This document shows, one piece after another, positions 1 to 7,117 of a stretch of 12,286 nucleotides of DNA. Made by a program: the position numbers and the translations under genes. Under the pieces are notes generated by a model that saw only the letters and a program-made list of their open reading frames with translations, ran no database searches and was not told the DNA's origin. Where the stretch lies: the NCBI GenBank assembly GCA_003542385.1, contig DPKT01000299.1:1-12286 (forward strand), written 5' to 3'. The DNA comes from Desulfomicrobium sp. Lineage in GTDB: Bacteria > Desulfobacterota > Desulfovibrionia > Desulfovibrionales > Desulfomicrobiaceae. Position 1 is the first letter of the stretch; every line of letters starts with the position of its first letter.

Positions 1-130
1 CCAAGAAAACCCTATCCCAGAGCACCCGCGCGAAGTCGGGGTCGGGCAAACAGTGCGCGGAGATGACGGCCAGGGCCAGATTGGCGAGGGCCGCGTCGAG
101 GATGTATTTTTTTTCGGTGCGGGTTTCCAT
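1..130 (-). CDS. Partial gene of unknown function, N-terminal 43 residues only
   Basis: An open minus-strand frame begins at an ATG at 130-128 and runs off the left edge without a stop. The visible protein starts METRTEKKYILDAALANLAL and continues through a His-Cys-Leu-Pro stretch to a Trp-Asp-Arg segment. The composition (an amphipathic, Ala/Leu-rich helix, no rare residues) is that of a real soluble protein. I do not recognise the family. No clear Shine-Dalgarno precedes this ATG; the same frame stays open further upstream with a possible TTG start, so the start is uncertain. It would lie downstream of the ferredoxin gene on the same strand, but the terminator at 222-246 separates the two. 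Confidence 0.45.
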   Translation of the reverse strand, partial: METRTEKKYILDAALANLALAVISAHCLPDPDFARVLWDRVFL

Positions 131-221
131 GACGGTGCGTGTCGGCGATTTCGCCGGAATTCCGGACGACCCGTACTTTGTGGAGAACCCGTCCAAAGCG
201 CAAGCATTTGTTGCGGGCACG

Positions 222-246
222 AAAAAGGGGAGCCGCGCTCCCCTTT
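222..246 (-). terminator. Intrinsic terminator of the ferredoxin gene
   Basis: Perfect 10-bp inverted repeat, AAAGGGGAGC (224-233) and GCTCCCCTTT (237-246), around a 3-nt loop. Read on the minus strand the stem ends in a run of five T (226-222). It lies 23 nt past the ferredoxin stop, the expected place for a rho-independent terminator. Confidence 0.8.
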
Positions 247-269
247 GCGTGGAGAAGGAATGATCCGGG

Positions 270-452
270 TTATTCCTTGCTGATGGCCGAAACAGGGCAA
301 CCGTCGATGGCGTCCTGCACGCAGTCGGCGTTGGAATCCGGGGCTTTGACCATGGCCTTTTCCTCGCCGTCAATCATGGCGAAGACTTCTGGGCAAAGCT
401 CGACACAGGTTTCGCAGCCGATGCATTCATCGTGATCGAGAACAATAGCCAT
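270..452 (-). CDS. Ferredoxin, single [4Fe-4S] Desulfovibrio type
   Basis: A 60-residue, acidic, cytoplasmic electron carrier. The sequence shows the cluster-binding run CIGCETCVELCP near residues 10-21 (Cys-x2-Cys-x2-Cys plus a Cys-Pro that follows) and further cysteines in DCVQDAIDGCP near residues 43-53. The CP after the long spacer supplies the last ligand of the first cluster, as in the 58-64-residue ferredoxins I of Desulfovibrio and Desulfomicrobium. The second-cluster motif is incomplete, so one [4Fe-4S] cluster is expected. The frame is open upstream of the chosen ATG, but only this ATG has a strong ribosome binding site (GGAGG at 461-457, 4 nt away) and it gives the family length. 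It is monocistronic: divergent from motB-like and followed by a terminator. It is a plausible electron partner for the AOR encoded at 2356-4116, though that link is inference. Confidence 0.93.
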   Translation of the reverse strand: MAIVLDHDECIGCETCVELCPEVFAMIDGEEKAMVKAPDSNADCVQDAIDGCPVSAISKE

Positions 453-592
453 GTTTCCTCCAGGTTGGGGTTGACGTTTACTTTGTCGCATACAGGCTTT
501 GAGCCGTCCCCGCAAGCCGGAACGTATTTCGCCGGCCTTCCTTGGCATGAGTGTTTGGCATGGATTTGGCTCAGCGCCTAGCGGAGGAATCC
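453..592. promoter_or_regulatory. Divergent intergenic region, ferredoxin / motB-like
   Basis: These 140 bp must hold the promoters of both divergent units. I see the two ribosome binding sites at its ends (461-457 minus, 583-587 plus) and a GCCGG/CCGGC dyad at 516-520 and 532-536. No convincing -35/-10, sigma-28 or sigma-54 promoter could be fixed by eye. Confidence 0.4.
583..587 (+). promoter_or_regulatory. Ribosome binding site that decides the motB-like start
   Basis: GGAGG lies 5 nt before the ATG at 593. A GTG at 551 in the same frame would lengthen the protein by 14 residues but has no such site, so 593 is preferred. Confidence 0.75.
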
Positions 593-1444
593 ATGCGAGA
601 ACCAACACCAGAAAGCATTCGAGACGTCTCGGCACGGCTGGCGCGCCCGGAGACGGGGCCGCAGCCCGCAGGAGGCTGGGGGCCGCGCCTGGGCGACGGG
701 GGAACTGTCGGTCAACAGTTTGACATCTTCGCCCGCGAGCGCCAGCCCAAAGCGGCCGCGTGGGTCGTCTGCTGGTCGGACCTGATGATGACCATGTTCA
801 TCATGTTCGCCGCGCTCTACGCCTTCCAGACGCCGAAGATCCAACTCAAATCGGTGACGGACCTGGCAGTCCGTGTCGAAGGGAGCGGGGAACTGCCCCT
901 GCCGGCGTCGCCGGTCGAGTCCATGCTGGGCCGCATCCATGACCGCATTCGCGACATGATCGAGCGTTCCCGCCTGAATGACGCCATTGCCGTAAGGCTC
1001 GTGCCCGAAAAGTCCCTGCACGTGACCCTGGCCGGGGATTTCCTCTTCGGCCCCGCAGGCGCGGCGCTGCGGCCTGAAGTCAAAAGCGGGCTGCTCGAAC
1101 TCGCCGCCATCCTGCGTAGTGCGCCGCACGCCATGGCTGTGGTCGGCCATGCCGCGCCCGGGGAGGCCGTCGGCGATTTTGCCGCGCCGTGGCGTCTCTC
1201 TTCCGCCAGGGCCATGGAGGTGGCGATGTTTCTGGCCACGGAGGCGGGCTTTCCTCCGGAACGGCTGAGAGTGACCGCCTACGGCGACCGGCGTCCCGCT
1301 CAGGCGGGCGACGTTGCACAGCGCAGCCGGCGGGTCGAGCTGGTGCTCAGCACCGAGAACCCGACGGATTCACTGCCCTCAGCGGATGATGGCGACGGAG
1401 GCGGTTTCCGGCGCTGGGTGGCGTCATCGGGAGGAGGGCAGTAA
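593..1444 (+). CDS. MotB-like stator protein with OmpA-type peptidoglycan-binding domain
   Basis: 283 residues. A cytoplasmic, Pro/Gly-rich N-terminal tail of about 55 residues leads into one membrane segment (about 56-78, beginning AAWVVCWSDLMMTMF). Asp63 lies near the start of this segment in the WSDLMM context, matching the ion-carrying Asp of MotB (Asp32 in E. coli). Residues 145-255 form an OmpA/MotB C-terminal domain: a LAGDFLFGPAG strand, then RLSSARAMEVAMFL, YGDRRP and QRSRRVELVLS, the usual peptidoglycan-contact blocks. Such proteins anchor the stator to the cell wall and, with MotA, conduct H+ or Na+. The N-terminal tail is longer than in classical MotB. The stop overlaps the motA-like start (TAATG), so the two are translationally coupled. 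It could serve the flagellum or another ion-driven process; no flagellar or chemotaxis gene is visible beside it. Confidence 0.88.
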   Translation: MREPTPESIRDVSARLARPETGPQPAGGWGPRLGDGGTVGQQFDIFARERQPKAAAWVVCWSDLMMTMFIMFAALYAFQTPKIQLKSVTDLAVRVEGSGELPLPASPVESMLGRIHDRIRDMIERSRLNDAIAVRLVPEKSLHVTLAGDFLFGPAGAALRPEVKSGLLELAAILRSAPHAMAVVGHAAPGEAVGDFAAPWRLSSARAMEVAMFLATEAGFPPERLRVTAYGDRRPAQAGDVAQRSRRVELVLSTENPTDSLPSADDGDGGGFRRWVASSGGGQ

Positions 1445-2301
1445 TGGATCGGAAATCCCTTTTGGGTCTTGTGCTCTGCGGCGTGGTTTTCGCCGCAGGT
1501 TTCGCCATCAGCGGCAACGTGGCCCAGTATTTCAACCTGGCCGCCATCTTCGTGGTAGCAGGGGGAACCCTCGGCGTGGCCATCGCCAGCTTCCGCATGC
1601 AGCGTCTGCTGTATGTCGCCAGGGTGCTTCGCAACTCGTACCGCGCGCGGATGAAAGAGCCGGCTGAGATCGTCGAGATTCTCGTGGACCTTTCGGTCAA
1701 GAGCCGCATACGGGGTCTGCACACCCTGGCCGAGGACGAGCGGGAGACGTCCATCATGTTCCTGCGTCGCGCCCTCGGCTTCGTCGTGGACAACTACTCC
1801 CGGGAGCAGACGGCGGACATTCTGAACACGGAGATGTTCTTCTTCAAGCAGCGCCGCGACGAGTCCGAACGCGTGCTGCGGGTGCTGGCCGAGGTCTGTC
1901 CGGCCATCGGCCTGGCCGGGAGCGTGGTCGGCCTCATCGGCATGCTCTCGGGAGTGAACGACACGAACGTCGTCCTCTCGACCATCCCCATCGCCCTGAC
2001 CTCGACCCTCTACGGCGTGCTCCTGGCCAACTTCGTTTTCCTGCCCATGGCGGCGCGCATCCGCGAGGTCACGGACCATGAGCTTCTGCTGCAGAAGATC
2101 ATCGTCGAGGGCGTGCGCGCCATCCAGAGCGAGCTGAACCCGCGGGTGCTCGAAGTGAAGCTGAAGTCCTTCCTGACCCCCTCCGCCCGCCAGGGTCAGC
2201 TCGTGTCCCTGGCGCGCATCAAGGAGCGCTTCCAGATAGAGGACCGGGTGGAGGATGCGCCGGCCATGCCGACCCCCGAGGAGATCGGGGTGGCGCTGTA
2301 G
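1444..2301 (+). CDS. MotA-like stator / proton-channel protein
   Basis: 285 residues with four predicted membrane helices at about 5-22, 30-50, 152-172 and 183-203. The long cytoplasmic loop between helices 2 and 3 is rich in Arg and Glu, as in MotA, where charged residues touch the rotor; the stretch SRIRGLHTLAEDERE (87-101) matches the conserved RxGLxxLE block. Helix 3 (CPAIGLAGSVVGLIGML, Pro153) and helix 4 (IPIALTSTLYGVLLANFVFLP) are the MotA/TolQ/ExbB signature; Pro153 corresponds to the essential Pro of MotA. A strong GGGAGGAGGG (1429-1438) lies in the end of the motB-like frame, 5 nt before the ATG. The order motB-then-motA is the reverse of the common operon. It probably works as a complex with the upstream protein. 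Confidence 0.9.
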   Translation: MDRKSLLGLVLCGVVFAAGFAISGNVAQYFNLAAIFVVAGGTLGVAIASFRMQRLLYVARVLRNSYRARMKEPAEIVEILVDLSVKSRIRGLHTLAEDERETSIMFLRRALGFVVDNYSREQTADILNTEMFFFKQRRDESERVLRVLAEVCPAIGLAGSVVGLIGMLSGVNDTNVVLSTIPIALTSTLYGVLLANFVFLPMAARIREVTDHELLLQKIIVEGVRAIQSELNPRVLEVKLKSFLTPSARQGQLVSLARIKERFQIEDRVEDAPAMPTPEEIGVAL

Positions 2302-2306
2302 ACGGA

Positions 2307-2340
2307 GGGGCGAAAGAGGAAGTCCATCCTCGTTCGCCCC
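2307..2340. terminator. Hairpin between converging motA-like and AOR genes
   Basis: GGGGCGAA (2307-2314) pairs with TTCGCCCC (2333-2340), and inside it GAGGA (2316-2320) pairs with TCCTC (2327-2331) around a 6-nt loop, with one A/G mismatch. It starts 6 nt after the motA-like stop and ends 16 nt from the AOR stop, so it can serve both directions. There is no good T-run on either side, so a rho-independent role is likely but not certain. Confidence 0.6.
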
Positions 2341-2355
2341 AGCCCTGAAGGATGG

Positions 2356-4116
2356 TCACTTTTCCGGGGCTCCGTTCTTCCAGCCGCGGGCCTGGTAGTA
2401 TTCTTCGACCATTTCCGTGACCTCTTGCCTGGTGATTCCCGCCCCTGTTTCGGGAAGATGATGTTCGGTAAGGAAGATCGGAAGTTCGTCATCCTTGCGG
2501 GTTAGGCCTTCGCGGATGTTGAACCTCCTGGTGTTGTCCGACACTGCCGACGCCATTCGGACCATTTCAGCTTCGTCGAGATCCAGTCCCGTCACGCTTC
2601 TGGTGATGGTCGCAAGTTCGTTCCACTGGTACAAATCCCTGTAAAATCGGCAGAGGATGAGCATGTCGAAGTAGGTCAGGCGGTCTTCCCAAACTTTGAA
2701 TACTCTGGCCTTGCCCGTGGTCGCTTGAGGATCGACCATGCCCGAGAGTTCCGGCTTGTAGAATGTTGCCCGAAGATGGCATGCGCCGCGGTCCGAGGTG
2801 GCGTAGGCCAGCCCCATGCCCTTCAGCGCCCGAGGATCGTAGCCGGCCGGTTCGAGCCCTTTGACATGGACGGACATGTCTTCCATATCCCAAGTTTTGG
2901 CCGCATGGCGGATGCCTTGCGCCAACGTCGCCCCGACACCCCGGCCTGCAGCTGTGTCTCTGAGCAGTTCCGCCACCCCTTCGACATCCCCGTAATCGAG
3001 TTTCAGGTCGATACGCCCCTGGCGCGAGGCCTCGATGGTCAGCCCGGCAAGGTTGCCGGAACTTATTGTGTCCATTCCCAGCCGGTCGCAGAGGTCGTTG
3101 AGATAGATAATGTCTTCGATGTCCCTGATCTCGCACAACCCGCCAAAGGCATAGATGGTCTCGTACTCGGGACCTTCCACGGTCAGTCCGGCGCGTGGAC
3201 CTTCCTTGACGGTCGAGAGCCTCCCGCAGGCCATCAGACACTTGGCGCACGCCTTGGGCGTGACGTCGCAGCGGGTGTGCAGGGCTGTGCTGTTGATGCC
3301 GTCCCGATGGCCAACGCGTCCGTGCTGCCAATACCTGGATGGAAATGCGCCGGCCTCGTTCAGGAGGTCGACCAGGCCGGTAGTGCCGACCTTCCTGTAT
3401 ACCTGCACCCCCTTGTCCTCCTTGGCCCTTGCAGTGATGGACCGGGAGAACTCCTTGAGAAGCGTCGGATCGGCGATACTCCTGCGCGCGCAGCCGCGGA
3501 AGGCGACGGCTTTGACCTTCTTGGCACCCAGAACCGTGCCGACTCCGGTTCGTCCGGCGCTACGCCAGTAATCGTTTTCGATGACCGCGAAGCGCACCAG
3601 ATTTTCGGCTGCCGGACCAATGACCACCGGACCGCATTTTTCCGCGCAGGCCCCCATGACCTTGGCTCTCACGGCGTCTTCCGTGGCAAAAGTGTCGAGC
3701 CCCCAAAGGTCGTCGGCGGGGAGGATGCGCACGCCCGTGTCACTGATGTCGATCCAGACGGGGGATTGGGCCGCACCTTTGATGATGACGATGTCGAAGC
3801 CGGCAGCGTCCATGAATTCCGGGGCGTGACCGCCGCTGTAGGACTCGGAGTACAGGCCGGTCTGGGGGGATTTGGTGTACACGCCATAGCGTGACGACCC
3901 CCAGATCGCGCTCCCCGTGATCGGGCCGGTGGCGAAGATGATGGAGTTGTCGGGGCCCAGAGGGTCGCAGCCCGGCGTCGTTTCTTCCAACAGATAGTGA
4001 GTGGCGAGGCCTTTGCCTCCAAGGGTTCGGGCGAGCAGGCCGTCATCGATGGAGAAGACATCGTGTTTCCCCGTGCCGACATTGACCCGCAGGCCGCGAT
4101 TGTAAAACCCGTGCAT
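2356..4116 (-). CDS. aor: Aldehyde:ferredoxin oxidoreductase (tungsten AOR family)
   Basis: 586 residues, close to the usual 600-620. Oxidises aldehydes to carboxylic acids in the cytoplasm with ferredoxin as electron acceptor, using a tungsten (or molybdenum) bis-pterin and one [4Fe-4S] cluster. The N-terminal pterin-binding domain shows LARTLGGKGLATHYL (27-42) and ATGPITGSA. The cluster ligands are seen as Cys290-x2-Cys293-x3-Cys297 (CAKCLMAC) and Cys489 (LILCRFY). GPEYET with Glu318, DLCDRLGMDT (341-350) and CHLRA with His447 match the pterin and active-site blocks of Pyrococcus AOR. The frame is open 15 codons upstream, but the ATG at 4116 has GGGAGGGG three nt ahead (4127-4120) and the family N-terminus, so it is chosen. 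It lies 13 nt downstream of the alcohol dehydrogenase and is surely cotranscribed. The aldehyde substrate cannot be read from the sequence. Confidence 0.95.
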   Translation of the reverse strand: MHGFYNRGLRVNVGTGKHDVFSIDDGLLARTLGGKGLATHYLLEETTPGCDPLGPDNSIIFATGPITGSAIWGSSRYGVYTKSPQTGLYSESYSGGHAPEFMDAAGFDIVIIKGAAQSPVWIDISDTGVRILPADDLWGLDTFATEDAVRAKVMGACAEKCGPVVIGPAAENLVRFAVIENDYWRSAGRTGVGTVLGAKKVKAVAFRGCARRSIADPTLLKEFSRSITARAKEDKGVQVYRKVGTTGLVDLLNEAGAFPSRYWQHGRVGHRDGINSTALHTRCDVTPKACAKCLMACGRLSTVKEGPRAGLTVEGPEYETIYAFGGLCEIRDIEDIIYLNDLCDRLGMDTISSGNLAGLTIEASRQGRIDLKLDYGDVEGVAELLRDTAAGRGVGATLAQGIRHAAKTWDMEDMSVHVKGLEPAGYDPRALKGMGLAYATSDRGACHLRATFYKPELSGMVDPQATTGKARVFKVWEDRLTYFDMLILCRFYRDLYQWNELATITRSVTGLDLDEAEMVRMASAVSDNTRRFNIREGLTRKDDELPIFLTEHHLPETGAGITRQEVTEMVEEYYQARGWKNGAPEK

Positions 4117-4119
4117 GTA

Positions 4120-4127
4120 CCCCTCCC
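4120..4127 (-). promoter_or_regulatory. Ribosome binding site that decides the AOR start
   Basis: GGGAGGGG in the 13-nt gap after the alcohol dehydrogenase stop, 3 nt before the ATG at 4116. It rules out the longer open frame that would start inside the dehydrogenase gene. Confidence 0.75.
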
Positions 4128-4129
4128 GG

Positions 4130-5287
4130 TTACAGGACCGCGCGGTAGATGGCCTCGGCATCCGCCAGTTGGAGCTTGCGAGGGTTGTTTGCCAAGAGTC
4201 TCGTGACCTTCATGACGCCTGCCGCAAGTTCCGGTACATCTTTATCTTTGACGCCGAACTCGCCCAGATGCCGCGGCACGCGAAGATCGTCGGACAGTTC
4301 ACTCAGGGCGTCTATGGCGACCTGGGCCGCCTGCCTGGTGCTCAGGCCTGCGGTTGGACGGCCAAACATGCCGGCGATGGCGGCGAAGCGCTCCAGATTG
4401 CCGATCATGTTGAACTGCATGACCGGGACCAGCATGATGGTGTTGGCGATGCCGTGCGGGATGTGGAATTCCGCGCCGATGGGATAGGCGAAGGCATGCA
4501 CCGCGGTCACGCCGGCGTTGGCGAAGGCCATGCCGGCCAGCATGCTGCCGCGCAGCATGTTGGAGCGAGCCGTGATGTTTTCCCCGTCGGAGAACGCGGT
4601 CCGGATATTGCCGTAGATGATGCGGATGGCCTCCGTGGCCAGGATGTCGGACATGGCGGTGACGTTTCTCGACGTGTAGGCCTCCACGGCGTGGATCAGG
4701 GCATCCATGCCGGTCGCGGCCGTGACCTTGGGCGGCAGTCCGATGGTCAGCTCGGGGTCCAGCAGGGCGCAGGAGGGGTAGAGGTAGGGGCTGACGATGC
4801 CTTTCTTGAGCTTCTCGTGATGGTCGGAAAGGATGACGATGGGCGTGACCTCGCTGCCCGTGCCGGCCGTCGTGGGGATAAGGATCAGGGGCAGGCCGGG
4901 TTTTTGGATGAGGTCGATGCCGAACATGTTCGTTACCGGGATTTCGTTGGTGGCCATGACGCTGACCACCTTGGCGATGTCCAGGGATGATCCTCCGCCA
5001 ATGCCTATGACGGCCTGAGCCCCGGCTGCACGCAGTCTGGCGAGGGCCGCATCGGCCAGTTCGAAGGGCGGATCCGCCTCCACCTGGTCGAAAAGGTTCG
5101 TGGCGATGCCGCCTTGACGGAGAATGTCTTCCAGTCTGGTCACGATGCCCGTGGCCTTGAGGCCTGGGTCCGTGATGACAAGCACCGAGGAGGCACCCAG
5201 GCGGGCGATTTCGTCGGTGATTGTCGTGAGGGATCCGGGGCCCATGACAAGGCGGGGGGTGGTGGTGAAAATCTCTCGCTGTTTCAT
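4130..5287 (-). CDS. Iron-containing alcohol dehydrogenase (type III)
   Basis: 385 residues, the normal length for the group that includes FucO, EutG and Zymomonas AdhB. Interconverts primary alcohols and aldehydes with NAD(H). The N-terminal Rossmann-like domain contains GIGGGSSLDIAK (95-106) and TTAGTGSE (139-146), which bind NAD. The metal ligands of the family are all visible: Asp195 and His199 in GMDALIHAVEAY, His264 in AVHAFAYP and His278 in FHIPHGIAN. The start has AAGGAG (5298-5293) at 5 nt. It sits between the transporter (63-nt gap) and AOR (13-nt gap); together ADH and AOR would take an alcohol through its aldehyde to the acid, or the reverse. All catalytic residues are intact. Substrate range is not predictable from sequence alone. 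Confidence 0.95.
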   Translation of the reverse strand: MKQREIFTTTPRLVMGPGSLTTITDEIARLGASSVLVITDPGLKATGIVTRLEDILRQGGIATNLFDQVEADPPFELADAALARLRAAGAQAVIGIGGGSSLDIAKVVSVMATNEIPVTNMFGIDLIQKPGLPLILIPTTAGTGSEVTPIVILSDHHEKLKKGIVSPYLYPSCALLDPELTIGLPPKVTAATGMDALIHAVEAYTSRNVTAMSDILATEAIRIIYGNIRTAFSDGENITARSNMLRGSMLAGMAFANAGVTAVHAFAYPIGAEFHIPHGIANTIMLVPVMQFNMIGNLERFAAIAGMFGRPTAGLSTRQAAQVAIDALSELSDDLRVPRHLGEFGVKDKDVPELAAGVMKVTRLLANNPRKLQLADAEAIYRAVL

Positions 5288-5304
5288 GCGGACTCCTTAG
5301 AACG

Positions 5305-5330
5305 GTGCGCCCGTCCGAAGACGGGCGTAC
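5305..5330 (-). other. Intercistronic hairpin between transporter and alcohol dehydrogenase genes
   Basis: CGCCCGT (5308-5314) and ACGGGCG (5321-5327) form a 7-bp perfect stem with a 6-nt loop, extendable by two pairs (5305/5330, 5306/5329) past one mismatch. It lies in the 63-nt gap, 7 nt from the AAGGAG of the dehydrogenase. There is no T-run, so it is more likely an mRNA stability or processing element than a terminator. Confidence 0.45.
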
Positions 5331-5350
5331 GTTGTGCTGAGATGTGCGGA

Positions 5351-6757
5351 TTAGGCGGATTCTTCGCAGATTTTTTTGGACTTGAGGTCGTCAGCCCAGA
5401 GCGGGCTGGACTGCGTGTCACCCTTGAAGAAGTCGGCTCCGTAAAGGACCAGGCAGGCGATGACGCCGGCGCCGAAGGCCCAGGCCGCGCCCTTGGAGAC
5501 CAGGATGCCGGCCACGATGCCGGCGATGCCGAGATCCTTGAGACTCCTGGCTTCACGGGCTCCGATGTACACGGACACGAAGCCCTGGATGATCATGGTC
5601 AACGACAGCGCTGCGGGCAGGATGGGTTTGGTCACGGTCACGATGGGCATGAGCCAGTAGCCGGTGAACGTCCCCCAGCGGAAGGAGCCCACGCCGCCGA
5701 TGATGGAGTCCATGGATTCGCGGCCCTTTTTCCAGCGTTCGTAGGTGACGACGGTCATGGCCGCCCAGATGGGGCCGCACATGGAGATGTCGGGCCCGAG
5801 GATGGACATGATGGAGTTGCGTGCTCCGACGATGATGTGGGCCCGGTCTGGATTGTAATCGACGGGTTCGTCCGGCCGGATCGGGTCGGCGTCGCGGATG
5901 ATCCCTTGGGCCTGGACCGCGTCGCCGAAGATGACGATGTATGCGGCCAGAACCATGGGGAAGGATTTGACGTATAGAGCCAAGGGGGGCCAGCCCAGGG
6001 TGCCCCAGGGCACCCAGTCGGTCCACAGTGCGACGAAATCGGGCTTCGAGAAGCCCCACTCCATGTTGAAGGGTGCTTCGCCGACCAGGGGCGCAATGAT
6101 GATGGCCGCAATGATGGCCGGCAGGATGCCGAGGTTCGAGATCTTGCGGAACAGGGGATGGTCTGTGGACCAGCGCCGGAACAGGGGGTTGTACATCATG
6201 AACAGGGCCACCAGGGCGCAGACGCTGATGGTGATCGGCATGCTGTAGAACCGGCCGCCTTCCTTGAAGATGAGCTGGATGGCGGCCACGCCCGCGCCGA
6301 GGATGACTCCGGCCTTGATGGCTCGCGGGATGAGGTTGATGACCCGTTGGGCGAGCCCCGTGGCGCCGAGGAAGATGCACCATAGGCCCAGGGTCAGTTC
6401 AAAGGCGATGAGGGCGTGCATGCGTTCGGGGCCGGCCGGGAAGGCCGCGCAGTAGGCGATGAGGAGCGGGATGGCCGGAGTGACCCAGCCCGGGACGACG
6501 GGGTCACCGAAAAGGGAATGCCATAGGTAGAGGAAGCCGTTCAGGATGACGATGGCCAGGGCGACCTCGAAGGGCATGCCCAGGGTGTCCTGCAGGACGG
6601 GGATGATGGATAGGCAGACTGCACACATGATGAGGCCTTGAAAGTAGTCTGCCCATTCCCACCGGTAGTGGATTCCCGGAATGCGGAACTTCAATTTTCC
6701 CAGAGGGATGTAGGGGGGTTCCTGTCCGTGCTGCCGTCGTTCTGTCCAGTTCGCCAT
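5351..6757 (-). CDS. Polytopic membrane transporter, NCS2/SLC23-like
   Basis: 468 residues with about ten to twelve hydrophobic segments (roughly 40-58, 62-80, 92-106, 118-138, 147-165, 172-188, 208-225, 262-278, 322-338, 365-395 and 410-441). The blocks INLIPRAIKAGVILGAGVAAI (140-160) and IVIFGDAVQAQGI (274-286), followed by GARNSIMSILGPDISMCGP (311-329), resemble the conserved helix 8-10 region of nucleobase/ascorbate (xanthine/uracil) permeases. A charged loop, DADPIRPDEPVDYNPDR, separates them. I am fairly sure it is a secondary transporter of this fold but not of its substrate; in an operon with alcohol and aldehyde dehydrogenases a small organic acid, alcohol or aldehyde is as likely as a nucleobase. 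The start at 6757 is chosen because GGAG (6767-6764) lies 6 nt away; the ATG two codons earlier has no spacing. First gene of a sigma-54-type operon. Confidence 0.75.
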   Translation of the reverse strand: MANWTERRQHGQEPPYIPLGKLKFRIPGIHYRWEWADYFQGLIMCAVCLSIIPVLQDTLGMPFEVALAIVILNGFLYLWHSLFGDPVVPGWVTPAIPLLIAYCAAFPAGPERMHALIAFELTLGLWCIFLGATGLAQRVINLIPRAIKAGVILGAGVAAIQLIFKEGGRFYSMPITISVCALVALFMMYNPLFRRWSTDHPLFRKISNLGILPAIIAAIIIAPLVGEAPFNMEWGFSKPDFVALWTDWVPWGTLGWPPLALYVKSFPMVLAAYIVIFGDAVQAQGIIRDADPIRPDEPVDYNPDRAHIIVGARNSIMSILGPDISMCGPIWAAMTVVTYERWKKGRESMDSIIGGVGSFRWGTFTGYWLMPIVTVTKPILPAALSLTMIIQGFVSVYIGAREARSLKDLGIAGIVAGILVSKGAAWAFGAGVIACLVLYGADFFKGDTQSSPLWADDLKSKKICEESA

Positions 6758-6763
6758 GCTCAT

Positions 6764-6767
6764 CTCC
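6764..6767 (-). promoter_or_regulatory. Ribosome binding site that decides the transporter start
   Basis: GGAG, 6 nt before the ATG at 6757. It abuts the in-frame ATG at 6763, which therefore cannot use it, favouring the shorter protein. Confidence 0.6.
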
Positions 6768-6783
6768 GCGTGAAAAGGGTGAA

Positions 6784-6801
6784 TTGCGATGCTGGTGCCG
6801 C
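6784..6801 (-). promoter_or_regulatory. Candidate sigma-54 (-24/-12) promoter of the transporter-ADH-AOR operon
   Basis: On the minus strand the sequence CGGCACCAGCATCGCAA matches TGGCACG-N4-TTGCA with the invariant GG (6799-6798) and GC (6787-6786) exactly 10 nt apart; three of the less strict positions differ. Transcription would start near 6774, giving a leader of about 17 nt that just includes the GGAG at 6767-6764. The neighbouring gene at 7137-9251 encodes a sigma-54 activator, which supports the call. Confidence 0.65.
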
Positions 6802-7037
6802 TTGTCGGGCGGCGCCTTCTCCAGACACATATCACGGGCGCGTCGAGACCTGCGCCGTATCCCGGGGCCGCCTGCTTGCCGCAAGCTTACCTGGGTCGTG
6901 GTCAAGGAACATGACCGGTGTTTACAAGAAGAATGCCGGAAATCGTTTATGCAGGGGATGGTGGGATAAGGCTCTTTAATCTATGATATCGGACTGTTAG
7001 AGTGGTGCTTGTTGGCGGTCGCTGCCCGAGTTGAGCT

Positions 7038-7063
7038 ATGTCGATGCATTTTTGCATCGACAT
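7038..7063. promoter_or_regulatory. Perfect 11-bp inverted repeat, candidate activator-binding site
   Basis: ATGTCGATGCA (7038-7048) and TGCATCGACAT (7053-7063) with a TTTT spacer. It lies about 265-290 bp upstream of the predicted start of the sigma-54 operon, and shares the GATGCA core with the dyads at 7118-7158. This size, position and repetition fit an enhancer site for the neighbouring regulator. Confidence 0.55.
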
Positions 7064-7093
7064 GAATGGACAATATTCCAAAGAAATGGGGCG

Positions 7094-7113
7094 TTGCCTT
7101 CGAAAGAAGGCAA
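7094..7113. other. Hairpin downstream of the regulator gene
   Basis: TTGCCTTC (7094-7101) and GAAGGCAA (7106-7113) around a GAAA loop, a perfect 8-bp stem, 24 nt past the regulator stop. The A-run that continues at 7114-7117 lies on the 5' side for minus-strand transcripts, so it lacks a terminal U-tract in the direction of the regulator. It may still mark the end of that transcript. Confidence 0.45.
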
Positions 7114-7117
7114 AAAA

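Noticed and set aside
541..562. TGGCAT ... TTGGCA as a sigma-54 promoter for motB-like
   Set aside because: The GG and GC are 12 rather than 10 nt apart, which sigma-54 does not tolerate.
2725..3894. A 389-codon plus-strand open frame opposite the AOR gene
   Set aside because: It is antisense to a full-length AOR with all cluster ligands; its own translation has no family features and it has no ribosome binding site.
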